Source of the DNA: Agarophyton chilense
Taxonomy: Eukaryota; Rhodophyta; Florideophyceae; Gracilariales; Gracilariaceae
NCBI GenBank assembly: GCA_030374765.1
Contig: JARGXX010000014.1
Location: 62,001-126,000 of the forward strand
Direction of reading: 5' to 3'
DNA: 64,000 nucleotides
Shown here one piece after another: positions 31,789 through 43,559 of the stretch. Position 1 is the first letter of the stretch; every line of letters starts with the position of its first letter. The position numbers and the translations under genes were made by a program. The notes beneath the pieces are model-generated. The model saw only the letters and a program-made list of their open reading frames with translations. It was not told the DNA's origin and ran no database searches.

Positions 31789-34726
31789 GACGAGTGGCTC
31801 CGTAGCGTGCTTTGCACGCGGTTGACAGTTTACATATGTTGAGAAAAAGCGTTTACAGTAGTTCGTATCAATTGTTGTTCAGGACTGGCTTTTGAAAGCA
31901 ACATTTTTGAGTATGGCTAATGCATAAAATTGAAAAAGTTTTAAAAGTAATGCAAAAAAAACGAATTTCTTCTCTAGTTTTGATCATCCAACCACTTTTC
32001 ACAAAAAAATTTCTCGAAAAACTACATCACATGTGTTTCTATCGCTGTGGCCGACACATACTTTGACCTTGGAAGGGTTTGTAGTACGGGAGAGAGCAAC
32101 ATAGAGCAAGCAGTGAGAAAAGCAGTTCTCGTAGGTTGAATCAAACTCTACTCCCAAAACATTGCCCCTATACGTTTTTGGTAGTCAGTGCGCAGCACAT
32201 CTTTACCGGAAACTGCGTGGGCGTTAAAACGGGAACTTGAATCGTATCGTATCTAGGCTTGCAAAGCATTCTCGGCAAGCAAAACGCTGTCCTTGAAGTG
32301 CAACCCTCGTGAGGGCCGTTTTCCAGGACTTCGTTGTTTTTCCGCCTCGGGCGATACTTGTGAGATCTATGAGTAATACCGCTACTAGCGGGCTGGCGTA
32401 GCCAGGTGTATACGCGTTGTACGCAAAGTGCACCGGCGGCCGTGCGCCGTGGCCCCGATTCGGGTGTGACTTACCCACGTGTACCACGGGTGGCCCAGGA
32501 CAGGTTGGCACAGCATAGCTGGATATTTCTCTATTTATTTAGCTTTATTACACTAGGATAAGGAGCTCTCTACAGTAGTCTACACTATAAAGTGCCAGGG
32601 CGATCTCGCTCTGACACTCAGTAAACCTCCCCAACCAGGGTTCTTGGCTCTAAGTCTTTTTCCGCTTTCGCGAGTCTTCCACACTCTACGGAGGTGAAGC
32701 CGCGTTACTAACGGTAGACTTATCCACCCTGCGTCAACAGGAGAGTCACCGCTGTTAGCGTGTATATCTTTCATACCACTGCCGTGTTCTCGCCCCAGTA
32801 TTGGGTTTGCTGCATATTTCTTTTGGCTCTCGTGGCCCATGCCCCCGATCGCCCCCATTGGGTGGTCCCCCCTTTATCACTTGCCCACTCCCGTGGAATA
32901 CAGCTCATACCTGGTCTGCTCCCTTCTAGCATCCCGCACTTTCCCCGCTTGGCGTGCCGGTGAACCTCAGCCTTACACCCCGACTTAGTCGTGTTCACTC
33001 CGGAGAGGCTCCGTCGCCGTGCTACCCTCCTTGGAGGAAGACTCGGACATCTTCGTGTGTTTCCGCCGCCCTTGGCGTTGTACTACAGTCCTTTGTACGA
33101 ACTTGTGGCTAACCGTAAGTGTAGAGCAACGCCCAGTCAGGGGATACTTGAAGATGCAACTCATAGAATGAGGATTGAACCCTCCGAGGGTTATGATTAT
33201 GATCCCCTCTAAGGTGTGCTGAGGTGGCACTGTTTTCTGGTTATATTTCGCCTATAAGGGAAAATTCGGATGGCCCATAGTTGGATTGGCCACGTGATAC
33301 ACGTGGCTTAATTTTGGCACCGATTTTCGGATATTTGTAGAACGTTGGACTTTTGGGCCCTGGCAGTGGGATCTCCAGGTGTATGGCCCTGAGCAGGTGT
33401 GCACTACTGTAGAGTTTAGTTAGTGGGCCCTACTTAGGGAGGCGAGATCTGACAGTCCGAGCTCAGAGTAAATGGTAACCAAGGTTGGTCTTCGATACCT
33501 TTAGAAGTTCTTCGTCGCCATCGTTTGGGCCTTACAACCCGGAACGGGCAACGCCTGCGTAGGGACACGACTCCACTTGGAGAGTGCCCACGTTTGGGTT
33601 CCGTGCAACCACCCCCTTGGGACCGCTCAGACTACCTGCGTGCACGATACCCCGTGGGGGTTCTGCTTACTTGTTGCGTGCTTTTTGTGTTTCCTTTCGA
33701 AGACAGGTTTTCGCCCCTGTATTAGGTTTCTTTTGTTGTTTCGCCCCTTTTCTGGTTCTCGGGTCCGGCGCCTGTTAGCGCCCGACCCTCGCCCCGTTTT
33801 TCCTCTTCGCCGGATTTTCCCCCATTCTTTGGGATACCCATACCCATTCCCGATCCACGGTTTCTACCCCTCACCTCCGTCGGTACTGCCGGAATCCCCC
33901 GTGGGAGTTACACCCCACACTACGGGTGGAACGGAGGGCTCTGTCTCTCAGTCTGCCTCCCCCAGGGAGCAAGGCTTCGAACACCTTGAGAGCACTTCCC
34001 GTCGCCGGGTTCTGCTCCACAGTAAGAAGAGAGGCTGCTTGTCATTCGTTCCACTACATATATTGCCCCATTCATATATCCCTTCGAAGGGTCCCAGTTT
34101 TGCAGAACCATTAACATGAATCCTTTTTTCAGCTTAGGGTAATGATCAAGAAAGGCAGCCCTCGCGGTGAGTGCATTCCAAAATTTCCACTTACGCGCCA
34201 GCGCTCTTTCTGTGTTTTACGCTCTCTATTTTGAAAATGACGCTGTTTTTCATTCTCAAATCTTGTATGTCGCCTTGCAGTGGTGTTATTTGCCTCTTGT
34301 TCCCTGGCTCTCTCTGCATTGCGCCACCTGCGCTTGTCAGTCTGTCTTGCCGTTTCATGTCGTCGTCTCACAGATGCGTGTGCACCCTATTGTCTTCTCA
34401 GAACTTCATTGGCATCGATTGAAGGTACGTTCGGCATAATTGCGCAAAGAATTCGGTTGGTGTCTGTAGACGTGTCATGGCGTACCTCGTTCAAACTCAC
34501 ACACACCGTTTAAACTCAACCTCGTAGCGCCCATGAGCGCGGTGATGAGCCCAGCGATAAGGGCGCAATAAGGCGCCGTTGCACTCATACGCGACGTGTG
34601 AGAAACCGTGCTCTGTAAGAAACCGTGCTCTGTGTGGCAAACCGTGCTCTTTGGGCTTGGCTCGCAGCGCCCATGTGCGCAATTTTGTGCCTAGTTGCAA
34701 CGCCTGCGTTCTTTCGCCTGTTCTGA
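31789..34726 (-). mobile_element. Arg-rich/hairpin-ended element, copy 2, split by two inserts
   Basis: It starts with the same end as copy 1 (hairpin 31805-31819). The copy is interrupted after CAAAACGCTGTC (about 32308) and resumes at 33088 (TTTGTACGAACTTGTGGCTA). It is interrupted again after CTAACCGTAA (about 33117) and resumes near 34036 (ACATATATTGCCCCATTCAT). Comparison with copy 1, where these pieces are continuous at 30252-30345, defines the inserts. The minus-strand protein starts near 34430 as MPNVPSIDANEVLRRQ, then RRRHETARQTDKRRWRN and RAREQEANNTTARR, with a stop after RRQ. Confidence 0.45.
32309..34035. mobile_element. GC-richer inserted sequence in two blocks, unclassified
   Basis: The blocks 32309-33087 and 33118-34035 interrupt copy 2 of the Arg-rich element and are clearly more GC-rich and CT-biased than their surroundings. 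They contain no recognisable protein domain. CTACTGTAGAG at 33403 is the inverse of CTCTACAGTAG at 32569. This hints at an inverted arrangement, but longer terminal repeats were not found. They could be LTR or non-autonomous transposon sequence. Confidence 0.35.
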
Positions 34727-35700
34727 AGAGTGTCTCCGTAGCGTGCTTTGCACGCGTTTGACAGTTTACATATGTTGAGAAAAAGCTTTGAAAGTAGTTT
34801 GAAGCGTTTGTTAATTAGAACTGGCTTTTAAAAAGACAAATGTTTCTAGGACGGCTAGTTCATCAGATTCAAAAAGGCATTGGAAAAATGAAAAAGAAAA
34901 ACGATGTCATCCCCTACGATTAATTATCCAAAACCTTTTCACAGCAGAACTTCTGAAAAGCCTCCATGAAATAATTTTCTATCATCACTTTTCACCCATA
35001 CACTGACGTTGAAATGTTTTGTAGTACGAAACAGAGTGACAAAGAGCAAGCCATGAGAAAAGCAGTTATCTTAAACATCGAACTCAACCCTACTCCCAAA
35101 CTCCACTCTACTCCCACACTTAGCCGTACTCGAAGACGATTGTCCCTGTATGTTATTTGTAGTCAGGGCGAAGCCTAAAGACGAAAGCTGCAAACGAATC
35201 TTCTATACGTCCGCAAGGAATTCTCAGCAAGCAAAAACGCTGTGCATTGTACGAACCTGTAGCTAACCGAAAGAAAATAGGCTAGTTGTCATCCCATCCA
35301 CTTCATCTATTGCCCCATTCATATTAGTTGTCATCCCATCCACTTCATCTATTGCCCAATTCATATGTCTCTTTTAAATGTCCAAGTGTCGTAGAAACAT
35401 TAACATGAATCCTTTCTTCGGCTTACAATAATGATCAAGAATGGCAGCTTTCCCGCTGAGTGTATTCAACACCATTACTTACGCGCGAGCGCTCTTTCTG
35501 GGGTTTACGCTCTCCACTTTGAGATCAACTCTGTTTCTCACTCTCGAATCTTGTCTGTTGCCTTGTAGTGGTCTTATGTGGCCCTCCTTTCCTGTCTCTC
35601 TTTCCATTGCGTCACCTGCGCTTTTCAGTCTGTTCTACCGATTCATTTTTTCGTCTCACAGCTGCGCACACACACACACAAACATGTGCTTTAGTAGTTA
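34727..35700 (-). mobile_element. Arg-rich/hairpin-ended element, copy 3 (truncated)
   Basis: Same left end as copies 1 and 2 (hairpin 34741-34755, then GACAGTTTACATATGTTGAG). It shares the internal stretch AACAGAGTGAC..GAGCAAGCC, the CAAAAACGCTGT block (35234) and, on the minus strand, AAVRRKNESVEQTEKRR at 35660-35612. It ends at the CA-repeat (35667-35698). Minus-strand frames are broken by stops. Confidence 0.4.
35283..35366. repeat. Tandem duplication, 2 x 42 bases
   Basis: TAGTTGTCATCCCATCCACT followed by TCATCTATTGCCC occurs twice in a row with one base difference. Copies 1 and 2 of the element have a single unit here. Confidence 0.85.
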
Positions 35701-35870
35701 GAGATAGAAAATGCAATAATGGTTTCGTTTCTGAAACAGATTTTTTATTTGAAATTTTTTTCACACTGATTTTGTTAGTTTTACTGTAGCCAAGACGTTG
35801 GTTTTTCGAAAATTTGCGAGAGTGATGATATGATTTTGAAACAGATTTTACTCGCATTCGTCGTCGTAAC

Positions 35871-36022
35871 AAAAAGCAGCGATTAACTGTAACTTATCCA
35901 AGTACAGGGTAGAGAACCCTGCCGTTGGCTCTTCAACAGCTCGTCTCATGATCTGAACCGACACTTGGCATTGGCTTCAATCCCTCTAATTCGATTGGAC
36001 CTACTCACTGTTGTTAAGAAAC
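35871..36022 (+). repeat. Repeat X, copy 2 (left side of Copia-D insertion)
   Basis: This matches 4694-4848 up to TAAGAAAC, where Copia-D begins. The continuation of the ancestral repeat lies across the element at 40430 (repeat C), which proves the insertion. Confidence 0.75.
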
Positions 36023-36154
36023 TGTCAGATTGCATTTGCTCTATCTCTGTCCTGCCACTTTTCGGTCATCTCAAATTACAGTAGGGAAGATGAAAGACAA
36101 GCAGACGAGGCCGCCGGGGCGACGAGAGTAAAAGAGACAGGTGTTTTTTTCACA
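36023..36154 (+). repeat. Copia-D 5' LTR (132 bases)
   Basis: Starts TGTCAGATTGCATTTGCTCT and ends TTTTTTTCACA. It aligns with 40298-40429 over its whole length, including CTGTCCTGCCACTTTTCGG and CGAGAG..AAAAG.CA.GTG.T, at roughly 70% identity by eye. Confidence 0.78.
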
Positions 36155-36167
36155 GGTTATGGGCCCA
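36155..36167 (+). promoter_or_regulatory. Copia-D primer-binding site (initiator tRNA-Met anticodon arm)
   Basis: GGTTATGGGCCCA directly follows the 5' LTR. It is the reverse complement of TGGGCCCATAACC, the anticodon stem-loop of eukaryotic initiator tRNA-Met, not of a tRNA 3' end. Drosophila copia uses a 5' half of this tRNA as primer in the same way. Confidence 0.75.
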
Positions 36168-36302
36168 TACGGCTGATCAGTATAACGAGCACATCAACAC
36201 GCCAAGACGGCCTCAGCAGACCAACGCCTCCTACGGCGACAATATAGAAAGCAACAAAAAGACACATTCGAATACACCACCATCCTAAACAATCAACCAC
36301 AG

Positions 36303-38450
36303 ATGGAATCCTTCGACACACACATTCGACACGACACAATTAGCAACCGTACTATGAACGTGGGTACCAAAGCTAATGTCCTCACATTGAATCCACTAAA
36401 TTATGCACCTTGGCTTCTTGCAGTCAAAGCAACAGCCGCCGCAACAGATGCAGCTAAACTCATCAAGAAGACCCCCCGTTACCAAGCTTATCCAGCTCAG
36501 CACAAGACGTGTTTGAAGCACAAAAACATTCTCCTACCCATTCTTATCTCCACAGTACCAGCAGATATCATAATGCTCCTTCGCGAGCCCACCACGAGCC
36601 CACACCTCACCAACTTATCAAACAAATCATATCGCATCTCGGTCGCTCTAATAAAAGGGCCAACAGTACCTCAAAACTTTGGGAGATTCAAAAACCTTTT
36701 TTTCTGAAATTACTATTTCATCCTATGTACCTGATCATCAAAAGATTGGCACACAGAGGATACCTGCCACATATCCCTTTATTTTGGACGAATCCAGAAC
36801 AGTAGAATTCGTGGACAATGACCTGAAGTATAACAGAGCAACAATGAGTATCGGACTGCAGATCATGGCTCAAAAACCTACTACAGGGAAAGAATTCGTA
36901 CACATATATCCAACCATCATCACGCCTACACTAAGCACGTTCAACCCGCCACTCAACCCATCACGTCCTCTGGAGTGGACTATGGAGCACTCGGTACATT
37001 CCAGCCACAGCAAAACCGGAGCTCGAATTCCCCAAAATCCTACGCTATGCGGTCATCACACCAACTGATGAATTCCGTTTCAAGATACGGACGAACAATG
37101 CAGAGACTCTCGTCGACCCAAAATCCAAACCAGAGACAAATTCAGAGATCTCCGTGTCAGGACTTAAAATCTAAAGCGAAGCAATTGGGAGTACCAGATA
37201 ATTCTCAGATTCAGGGTAAGGACTTTATGCATCATGAAAAGGACAACCAGCCGCAAGAACCTGAATCGAATGAAGAAGAAATCCAGGAAGATAAGTGCAT
37301 TCTCAACAGGTGTGCACACCCACCCCACGTTATCATTTCGTGTCCCCCAGTGCACCGTTTCCTCACCAAGACACATACCGAGAAATCCGCCCAACAACTC
37401 CCTCCATGCACGCACGGCGGCACAATGTAGATTACTACGCCGAGTAACACTCCACTCTAAATACTTTCAGTGATTGACAAGCACCTCAAACACAATCTCC
37501 AGTCTTTACATGACCTAGCCATCCGGTATGGCCTTGCCACTTTCTCTCTTCATACTTCATTAGTTCTAAAAACACGCGTCACTCTATCTAAGATAGAGGC
37601 AATGGCTCATTGGGACAAATATAAATATGAAGTAAAAGCCCGTCCAACCATGCATGAAAAGCCAGCCGGAATCATGACAAAGCGAACACTAAAAAGGAAA
37701 CTCGAGACTGTCCCAATCGGTATTTCTATACCAAATCTCCATGCGCCCACCATGCGAATTCAGAGTAGGGCTCCCATCCAGCGCCTTCCAAATCCACACA
37801 AACCGCCAACTTTGTCTCGCCTAGCGCTATTGATGCACGACTGGAATCTGGGTCCTATCCACATACACCCGAACACCATCCACGCAATGGCACGTACACG
37901 CCTATTTCCACTGGTCCCAGAAGCTCATGACATCCCGTTCAACACATTTGCGATTTCTGCTTGCATTCGAAACAAACCCCCAGCGCATACAGAGGAAACA
38001 CACATCATTATCGAGTATGGTCACACATTAGTTCGTATACATGCAGACCATCTCATCTTATGTCAATTCATGGGAACCAACACAACATGAAATTTCTAGA
38101 TGCCCCAAGTAATTTTGCCATCGTTCATTTTCTAATCAACACCAATCAAGTCCCCATGCTGCTAGATCCAACGTTTCCCAATACCAAGCACACCATGCAC
38201 CACCCACTGCAGCCCTTGAAGACAGCCAACGCCAAAGAGTACACCTTCACAGTGGCTCAGGAGAACTACCAAATTACAGACTCAAGCACTCCCTAAGAAA
38301 CCCCAACTAACCTAAGGAAAGCTTAATCGCAAAAAGTTTCAACCGTATCCTGCTAAATGTAGTCAGAGCATTGTTCCACACAGCAGGCCTAGAACCGGAT
38401 TCTTGGGAAGACACGGCACGCTATACAGTCTTCAAATATAACCTGTTATA
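36303..38450 (+). pseudogene. Copia-D gag, protease and integrase remnants
   Basis: Gag begins near 36303 (MESFDTHIRHD, then LTLNPLNYAPWLLAVKA, matching the NYxxW pattern of copia gag). Gag-like pieces continue in shifted frames to about 37300. A degenerate protease motif STGVHTHPT (about 37300) sits where copia has D(T/S)GAxxH. The integrase shows YGHTLVRIHADHLILCQ with a catalytic-type Asp (38010-38060) and, after stops, KSFNRILLNVVRALFHTAGL (38330-38385). In the latter the usual AERFNR glutamate is Lys. Many frameshifts and stops. Confidence 0.65.
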
Positions 38451-40290
38451 CTACACACGTACAGGAACAAGCTCTTATTCGCAATGATATGGCCCACCAC
38501 CAACTACTAAACGTCTCTTTACCTTTGGTCGATTAGGTACGATCCCGAACCACTCTCCCAAAACAAAATTACGATCCCGAACCACTCTCCCAAAACAAAA
38601 CTATGAGCCCGAGCATATTCTGCAAGAAACATATACGGCACGTCTCTGACGCAATAAAGCGTTCTCAACCTGAAGACAAACCATAATGATTCCATACGAA
38701 ACACGGACTTTTGTTTCTACCAAAAAGAAACCAATCCTGTCACACATTTCACAACAGCCTTCAAACTCAATCGTGTGAACCTCACGCTCATTCCTCAAAC
38801 AAATACAGCACACCTACCACCCCTGGAAAATCTCCACAGTGCCTATGAATAATCAGTCCCAGAACTATGGCAAAAAGCTCACAACCAAGAACTGGATAAT
38901 CTCGATAACTAGATAGTGTGAAATAGCTACCAAACAATATACAACTACCACTAGAATCCAATACTCCTCTTATGATGTAATATCGTTACAGACGAGACTC
39001 TAAAAGAAATATACTCAGAACTCAAGGCACGCTGCAATCTCAGAAGAGATTTCATGAAAACGCAGATTCATTAGCAATGACGACCGCCAGATACACGTAA
39101 AACAGATGCCAGGATGTGACGAGTCTCTAAATTACCAAACCAAGTATCGTTAACTCGGCGGAAACAGTCTCGGTATTGTTCCAGCAGTCTTAAAGTATAA
39201 CTAAGGCCTCTTCAAAACCATGAAACAAATCGTTTATACAAAAACATCTGCAGATCCATGCTTACACTCCCGATCAATCACAGACGTAATCATTTTGATC
39301 ACAACCACCATTGATGACTTCTTCGTTGTAGCCTCTTATCGCTCTCTCATTATCACACTGTGCAACCACATGAAAGAAAAATACAACATCAAACACCTCG
39401 GTTGTTCAACAATGTTCCTTAACTGATTGGTTACTGTCACCGATAACTCGCACCACTTGTCCCTACCGCCACTGGTGTATGAAATTCTAGCCCACGTGAA
39501 TCTCATGGACTTAAATAACAAACAGTTTCCCTATCAAGATATCAAATCTTTGCAATCGAAATCTGCCACCCCTCCCCTCACAGCACCTCAAACATGTCTC
39601 GACAGAATGCTCCTAGGAGAAGTGCTGAACCTTTTTCGACTGCGCCCGACCCGATCTTAAATACCAGGTCAATACCCTTTCCCGGTTCACCAAACAACCA
39701 CAGAAGCACCACTGGCAGGCTCTCAAAGCGCTTTTACATTACACTCGAGGAACGTGTACTCACGGCATAACCTATTTTCGGTCGAATCCCTTCGCCAAGA
39801 ACCATCTTATAGGGTACAGCGATGCTGAATTTGCGAACGCAAAAGACTGGAAGTCAGTAAGCGGAATTCTTCACCTTTAGAATGGCAGTCCCATACTTTG
39901 GGCATTTGCAAAGCGATGTATCGTGGCACTATCCACCACGGAGTCACAATAGCTTGCCGCCATGGCCGCAGTTTTGCATACCGCGTGGGTCAAGTATCCA
40001 TTTGCTTTCCTTATTCTGTAACTACGCTTTGTCATGCAACGTTTTGTGGACAGCAAATCTGCTATCATGACAGCAAAGAATCAGGCTCCAACTCGCAAAC
40101 GGAACCAACATTTGCCATTATCACATCCAAGATCTTATTCAAAAGAAAACCGTCACACTCTGGGAGCAACATACCGCGGCAACGAAAGCGGACTTATTCA
40201 CCAAGCCCCTCCAATACGGCCACTACACACACCTCCAAAGCCAACTAAACATCAAACTCCCTACATCTCCATTGAAAAGCGGCAATAAAC
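38385..40290 (+). pseudogene. Copia-D integrase end, RT and RNase H remnants
   Basis: FKYNLLYYTRTGTSSYSQ and TKRLFTFGRLGTIPNHSPK (38430-38560) are the integrase C-terminal region. RT is represented by FMKQIVYTKTSADPCLHSR and DVIILITTTIDDFFVVASY (39216-39345), with IDD in place of VDD. HMKEKYNIKHLG follows. RNase H appears as ALSTTES, LAAMAAVLHTAWVKYPF, FVDSKSAIMTAKN (40030-40075) and, at the end, TKPLQYGHYTHLQSQLN (40195-40250). Frames change repeatedly, so the element cannot move by itself. Confidence 0.7.
38539..38602. repeat. Tandem duplication, 2 x 32 bases, in Copia-D pol
   Basis: ACGATCCCGAACCACTCTCC plus CAAAACAAAA(A/C)T-type sequence occurs twice back to back. It shifts the frame within the integrase-RT linker. 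Confidence 0.85.
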
Positions 40291-40297
40291 AGGGGAC

Positions 40298-40429
40298 TGT
40301 CTGATCAAATTAGCTCAATCTATGTCCTGCCACTTTTCGATCAGATCACATTGCAGTAGAGAACATGGTGAATAGTCGGACGGCAACGCCAGATCCACGA
40401 GAGCTTAAAAGGCAAGTGCTTCCTTCACG
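40298..40429 (+). repeat. Copia-D 3' LTR (132 bases)
   Basis: Starts TGTCTGATCAAATTAGCTCA and ends TCCTTCACG. Same length as the 5' LTR and preceded by a purine tract. The terminal CA has become CG. Confidence 0.78.
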
Positions 40430-40891
40430 AACACATTCAAAGGTCTTCTTTGAATCATCAGATTCATTAATGAAACACCCTATTCATGGCGCTTTGTTTC
40501 TTGCTACAACTATTTATGATTTCACATTAGGACTACGTTAGGAGTCTATCGGCGCAGGATATTATCTTGAATATTTATATTGAGGAGTTGAGATCACAAT
40601 TGACATCAACATATCTTACGATTTCGTTAATAAAACGGAACGACATATACATGAAACCAAACTCAATCAACCCATATATAATAATGTGTTTTCTTAATGT
40701 AATATTAATGGTATATTCTAACGGTACAGTTTATTATTACAAAGTAGTATTAAAATAAAGACCTAATTGATTCATGATCTAGTTGATTCATGATGAAAGC
40801 AAAAACATATTAAACATCACTGAGAAATAGGACAAATATGGGCTGGAGATCTCCCAAATACCTTTTAGTAATATCTGCTGAAAATCTTAAG
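40430..40891 (+). repeat. Repeat C, copy 2, left part
   Basis: Continues directly into 46573-46803 if Copia-A is removed, as shown by the unbroken copy at 57889-58568 (CATCTTAAGGACGTCTATAG). The copy begins with a small perfect hairpin, ATTCAAAG-GTCTT-CTTTGAAT. Confidence 0.85.
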
Positions 40892-41236
40892 TGTCATAAT
40901 CTATTTGTATCTTCTATGTAGGAATACACTTACTGTAATCCTGTCATATCGCGGCCAGTGCGACTGCTTGCACTACCGCCGTCGCAGCTCAACTGTGGGC
41001 TGGGTGCAGTTCGTAGTTGTAGTTTGAATGTATTACCCCTCCCCGGTCTGGGAAGGTGAGGGTAAGAGGAACAGAAGTAAACGCTAGACCACACGGTCGT
41101 ATTCGCTTCTAACTACGTCGCTGCGTGGTCTCTCTTATAGCTTTCGCTCTTATCTTTCAGTGTCTTCGTCAGGCTCGTTCCCCGCTATAGCTTGGTCCAT
41201 AGTCAGCCTGACGTGCCTGCAAAGTGTCCAGCGACA
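40892..41236 (+). repeat. Copia-A 5' LTR
   Basis: Aligns with 46229-46572 throughout: CTTCTATGTAGGA(A/C)TACAC, CGGTCGT(A/G)TTCGCTTCTAAC and CAAAGTGTCCAGCGACA. The sequence just inside it (ATCAGGATTTGCTGAG) does not match the initiator tRNA-Met site seen in the other copia elements. Confidence 0.92.
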
Positions 41237-41542
41237 ATCAGGATTTGCTGAGTGACCGTGTGGGCGATATGGCTTCATCCACTTGATCTGCCGCTCTAGT
41301 GAAGTACGCCCGGCTTCTCTGACGCTGTAACGCATTTCACGCTAGATCTGCCTTAGCCGAAAGCCTGATCGGAGCTGCGCAAGAAGTCCTTGTTACCAAC
41401 CCGCCGGGAGAAGAACATGAAGAAGAGCAAATCGCCGTGCACATGATGACTGCTCTGCTGCCTTCATCAGTGGTCTTCAAACCTCAGCTCTATACTCAGC
41501 CTTTGTTTCCTGTCGTCTTAATCAAGGACATCTCCCTGGCGT

Positions 41543-43042
41543 ATGGAGTTCTTTGCCTGGAGAACAGCTTCCTGTAAACTCTCGAACCCCATATTCGAGA
41601 GGGCAAGGTTGCTCTGGCATATGTTTGGCTCGCTAAGGTATACGGAGCAAGTCAAGGGGATGTTTTACAGGTTATCACTAACTATAAGAAAGCCTTCGAA
41701 TTCGAAATTTTGTGCGGAAGAAAACCTTCCATTTCCCAGTACTCAGGTCCCGCTGTCGGAACCGTTTATGGAAGGAGCTCATCCTCTTGACCAACGCTCC
41801 TCAAGTTCGAGGTTACCACAGGGTGTGTCTTTTGTAGACTCCCATATTGAACCAGACACCACAACTAGAACATGGATGTCTCAGGGAAGTTTTTCGAGGA
41901 AATCTCAAGAATACTCATTTCCAACCGTAGACACCCCTACGAAGGCTGTTTCATTTCAACAGTACTTCCGGGGCTCTAAGTTTTCTGGGGATGGGTCGCT
42001 GTCGATAGATCACAGTGTCCGTGATTACAACATCAGCAGCAGACTGTTCGAATTATCCGAACCACAGAAGACCAACTTTTTAATAAGCGTATTCTCTGGA
42101 GCAGCCCGCACATTCTTTTTCCAAAACGCAACCCATGAGATGGCCTTAAGGGATCTTGAGACGCTCATGAGAAACGAGTACGATTCTGATGCTCGTCAAC
42201 TTACCGTCCAAGGTGAGCTGGAGAAGATACGGATCGACAAAGACATGAAGGAAAAGGGGATCACAGATTTGAGCACCGGCCTTACTTCATAAATTGATTG
42301 CATCAACTCTCTTACGCCTCAATGTCCAGTCAGCTTCAGATCGGATGCGAACAGGATTCGTTTCTTACGGTCTGCTGTAGTTGGACAGCAATGGGCATCT
42401 CGTGCCGTTGGTCAGATAACTACACCTGGCTGCAACTTCAATAGCTTTGTAACTTTTCTTCGCGAAGGTCTACAGTTGTACGAGGAGAAGAAGCACCACG
42501 CCTCCAAGGACATGTCTACGTCGAATACACTGTACGAGCACTATGGACGTGCCCCGGCAACTAGGAGCATTCTTTACGCAGGAAACGATGGTGCAAGGAA
42601 CTGTCACAGTAACCCTATTGGTCTGGATGGAAAGGTCATGCGCTGTATCACATGCGGATCTGATAACAATTTTAAGCGAAACTGCGCTGCTTGTAACGAT
42701 TCTAATCGTGTTCAAACACAGCTAAGAAACGGTGTGCCTGCCGTACATATCTTTCACGAACTTATTACAGACCACGAGGCATATTTGAATAACATGGAGC
42801 CGGGCAGACATCTTGACACGCACCATACTCCTGTGGAACTACCTGACGATCCAAGTGAGGCTACTGTATTTGACAACCTTGAAGCTGATAACGGTAGGGA
42901 TGCTTCGGGGACATCAGATGTTCATTTCTTCAACCACGTCGACACTGCGGATACTACTAACTTTCTGAGCAGTAGTCTCCCCCGTGGAGAAATTTCTGAA
43001 CCTGGGAAACTACTACACTATCCTTCGCCGGTTTTTCAGTAG
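41543..43042 (+). pseudogene. Copia-A gag
   Basis: Capsid-like frame 41543-42292 (FQQYFRGSKFSGDGSLSIDH, FELSEPQKTNFLISVFSG, NATHEMALRDLETLM), then a stop/frame change and a second part to 43042. The second part carries a nucleocapsid zinc knuckle CITCGSDNNFKRNC near 42648-42690. This fits CX2CX4HX4C except that the His is Asn, so metal binding would be weakened. The rest is acidic linker. A nucleic-acid-packaging role follows from the family. Confidence 0.75.
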
Positions 43043-43080
43043 GGCGGAAAGAACCATCGTCTAACCTTTTCGGCCAACGA

Positions 43081-43515
43081 ATGTGCTTTGCGTCTTCGCA
43101 TCGTACTACAATTCCTAGACGGAAATCCTGTTTCACGTATCACAACATCCCAAAGATCTATGCTCTATCGTTTCCTGGAAGATCTCACCCGAATCTGAAG
43201 AAGCTCTTTGGCTTCTGTGTCGACACTGTTGCTCCTGTCTCTGTCATTGGTATGACAGAACTCCGTGATGTCTACCAACGAGCCTGGATCAAACCTAGGC
43301 CGTTTCCAAAATCCTTTAAGCGTTTCAGATTTGCTGATTCTGTTTTCAATTTGCTTGGTGTCTTTCATCTACTGCTTGCTATTCCAGATGGTACTTCTCC
43401 GATCTACATTTCGTTCGAGGTTGTGGCCAGAAACCTACTTGCCCTCTTAGGTATGGACGTACTGGACGAACACTCCCTCACACCGAACACTGTCACGAAT
43501 GAGCTTTCGAAGTGA
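43081..43515 (+). pseudogene. Copia-A aspartic protease
   Basis: Retroviral-type aspartic protease that would cut the Gag-Pol precursor. The active site reads FCVDTVAPVSVIGMTEL, where the family has D(T/S)GA: the Gly is Val, which should kill activity. The flap/C-terminal motif LLALLGMDVLDEHSLTP matches (I/L)LGxD. Frame open over 144 codons. Confidence 0.75.
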
Positions 43516-43559
43516 ACCGTCTTGCCTGGAAGTTCAGGCTAGCAACCGTCAGTTCACTA

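Larger units (their letters stand above)
36023..40429 (+). mobile_element. Copia-D, Ty1/copia retrotransposon, decayed
   Basis: It has two direct terminal repeats of 132 bases, a primer-binding site just inside the left one, a purine-rich tract before the right one (AAACAGGGGA, 40287-40296), and gag/pol remnants in the order protease, integrase, RT, RNase H (copia type). It is inserted at the end of X in an X-C repeat. The flanks GAAAC on the left and GAACA around 40429 on the right are a plausible diverged 5-base target duplication. Right-hand repeat C is itself split by Copia-A. Confidence 0.82.

Noticed and set aside
32569..33413. An LTR pair or inverted repeat formed by CTCTACAGTAG and CTACTGTAGAG
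   Set aside because: The match is only about 11 bases and does not extend, so chance is a fair explanation.
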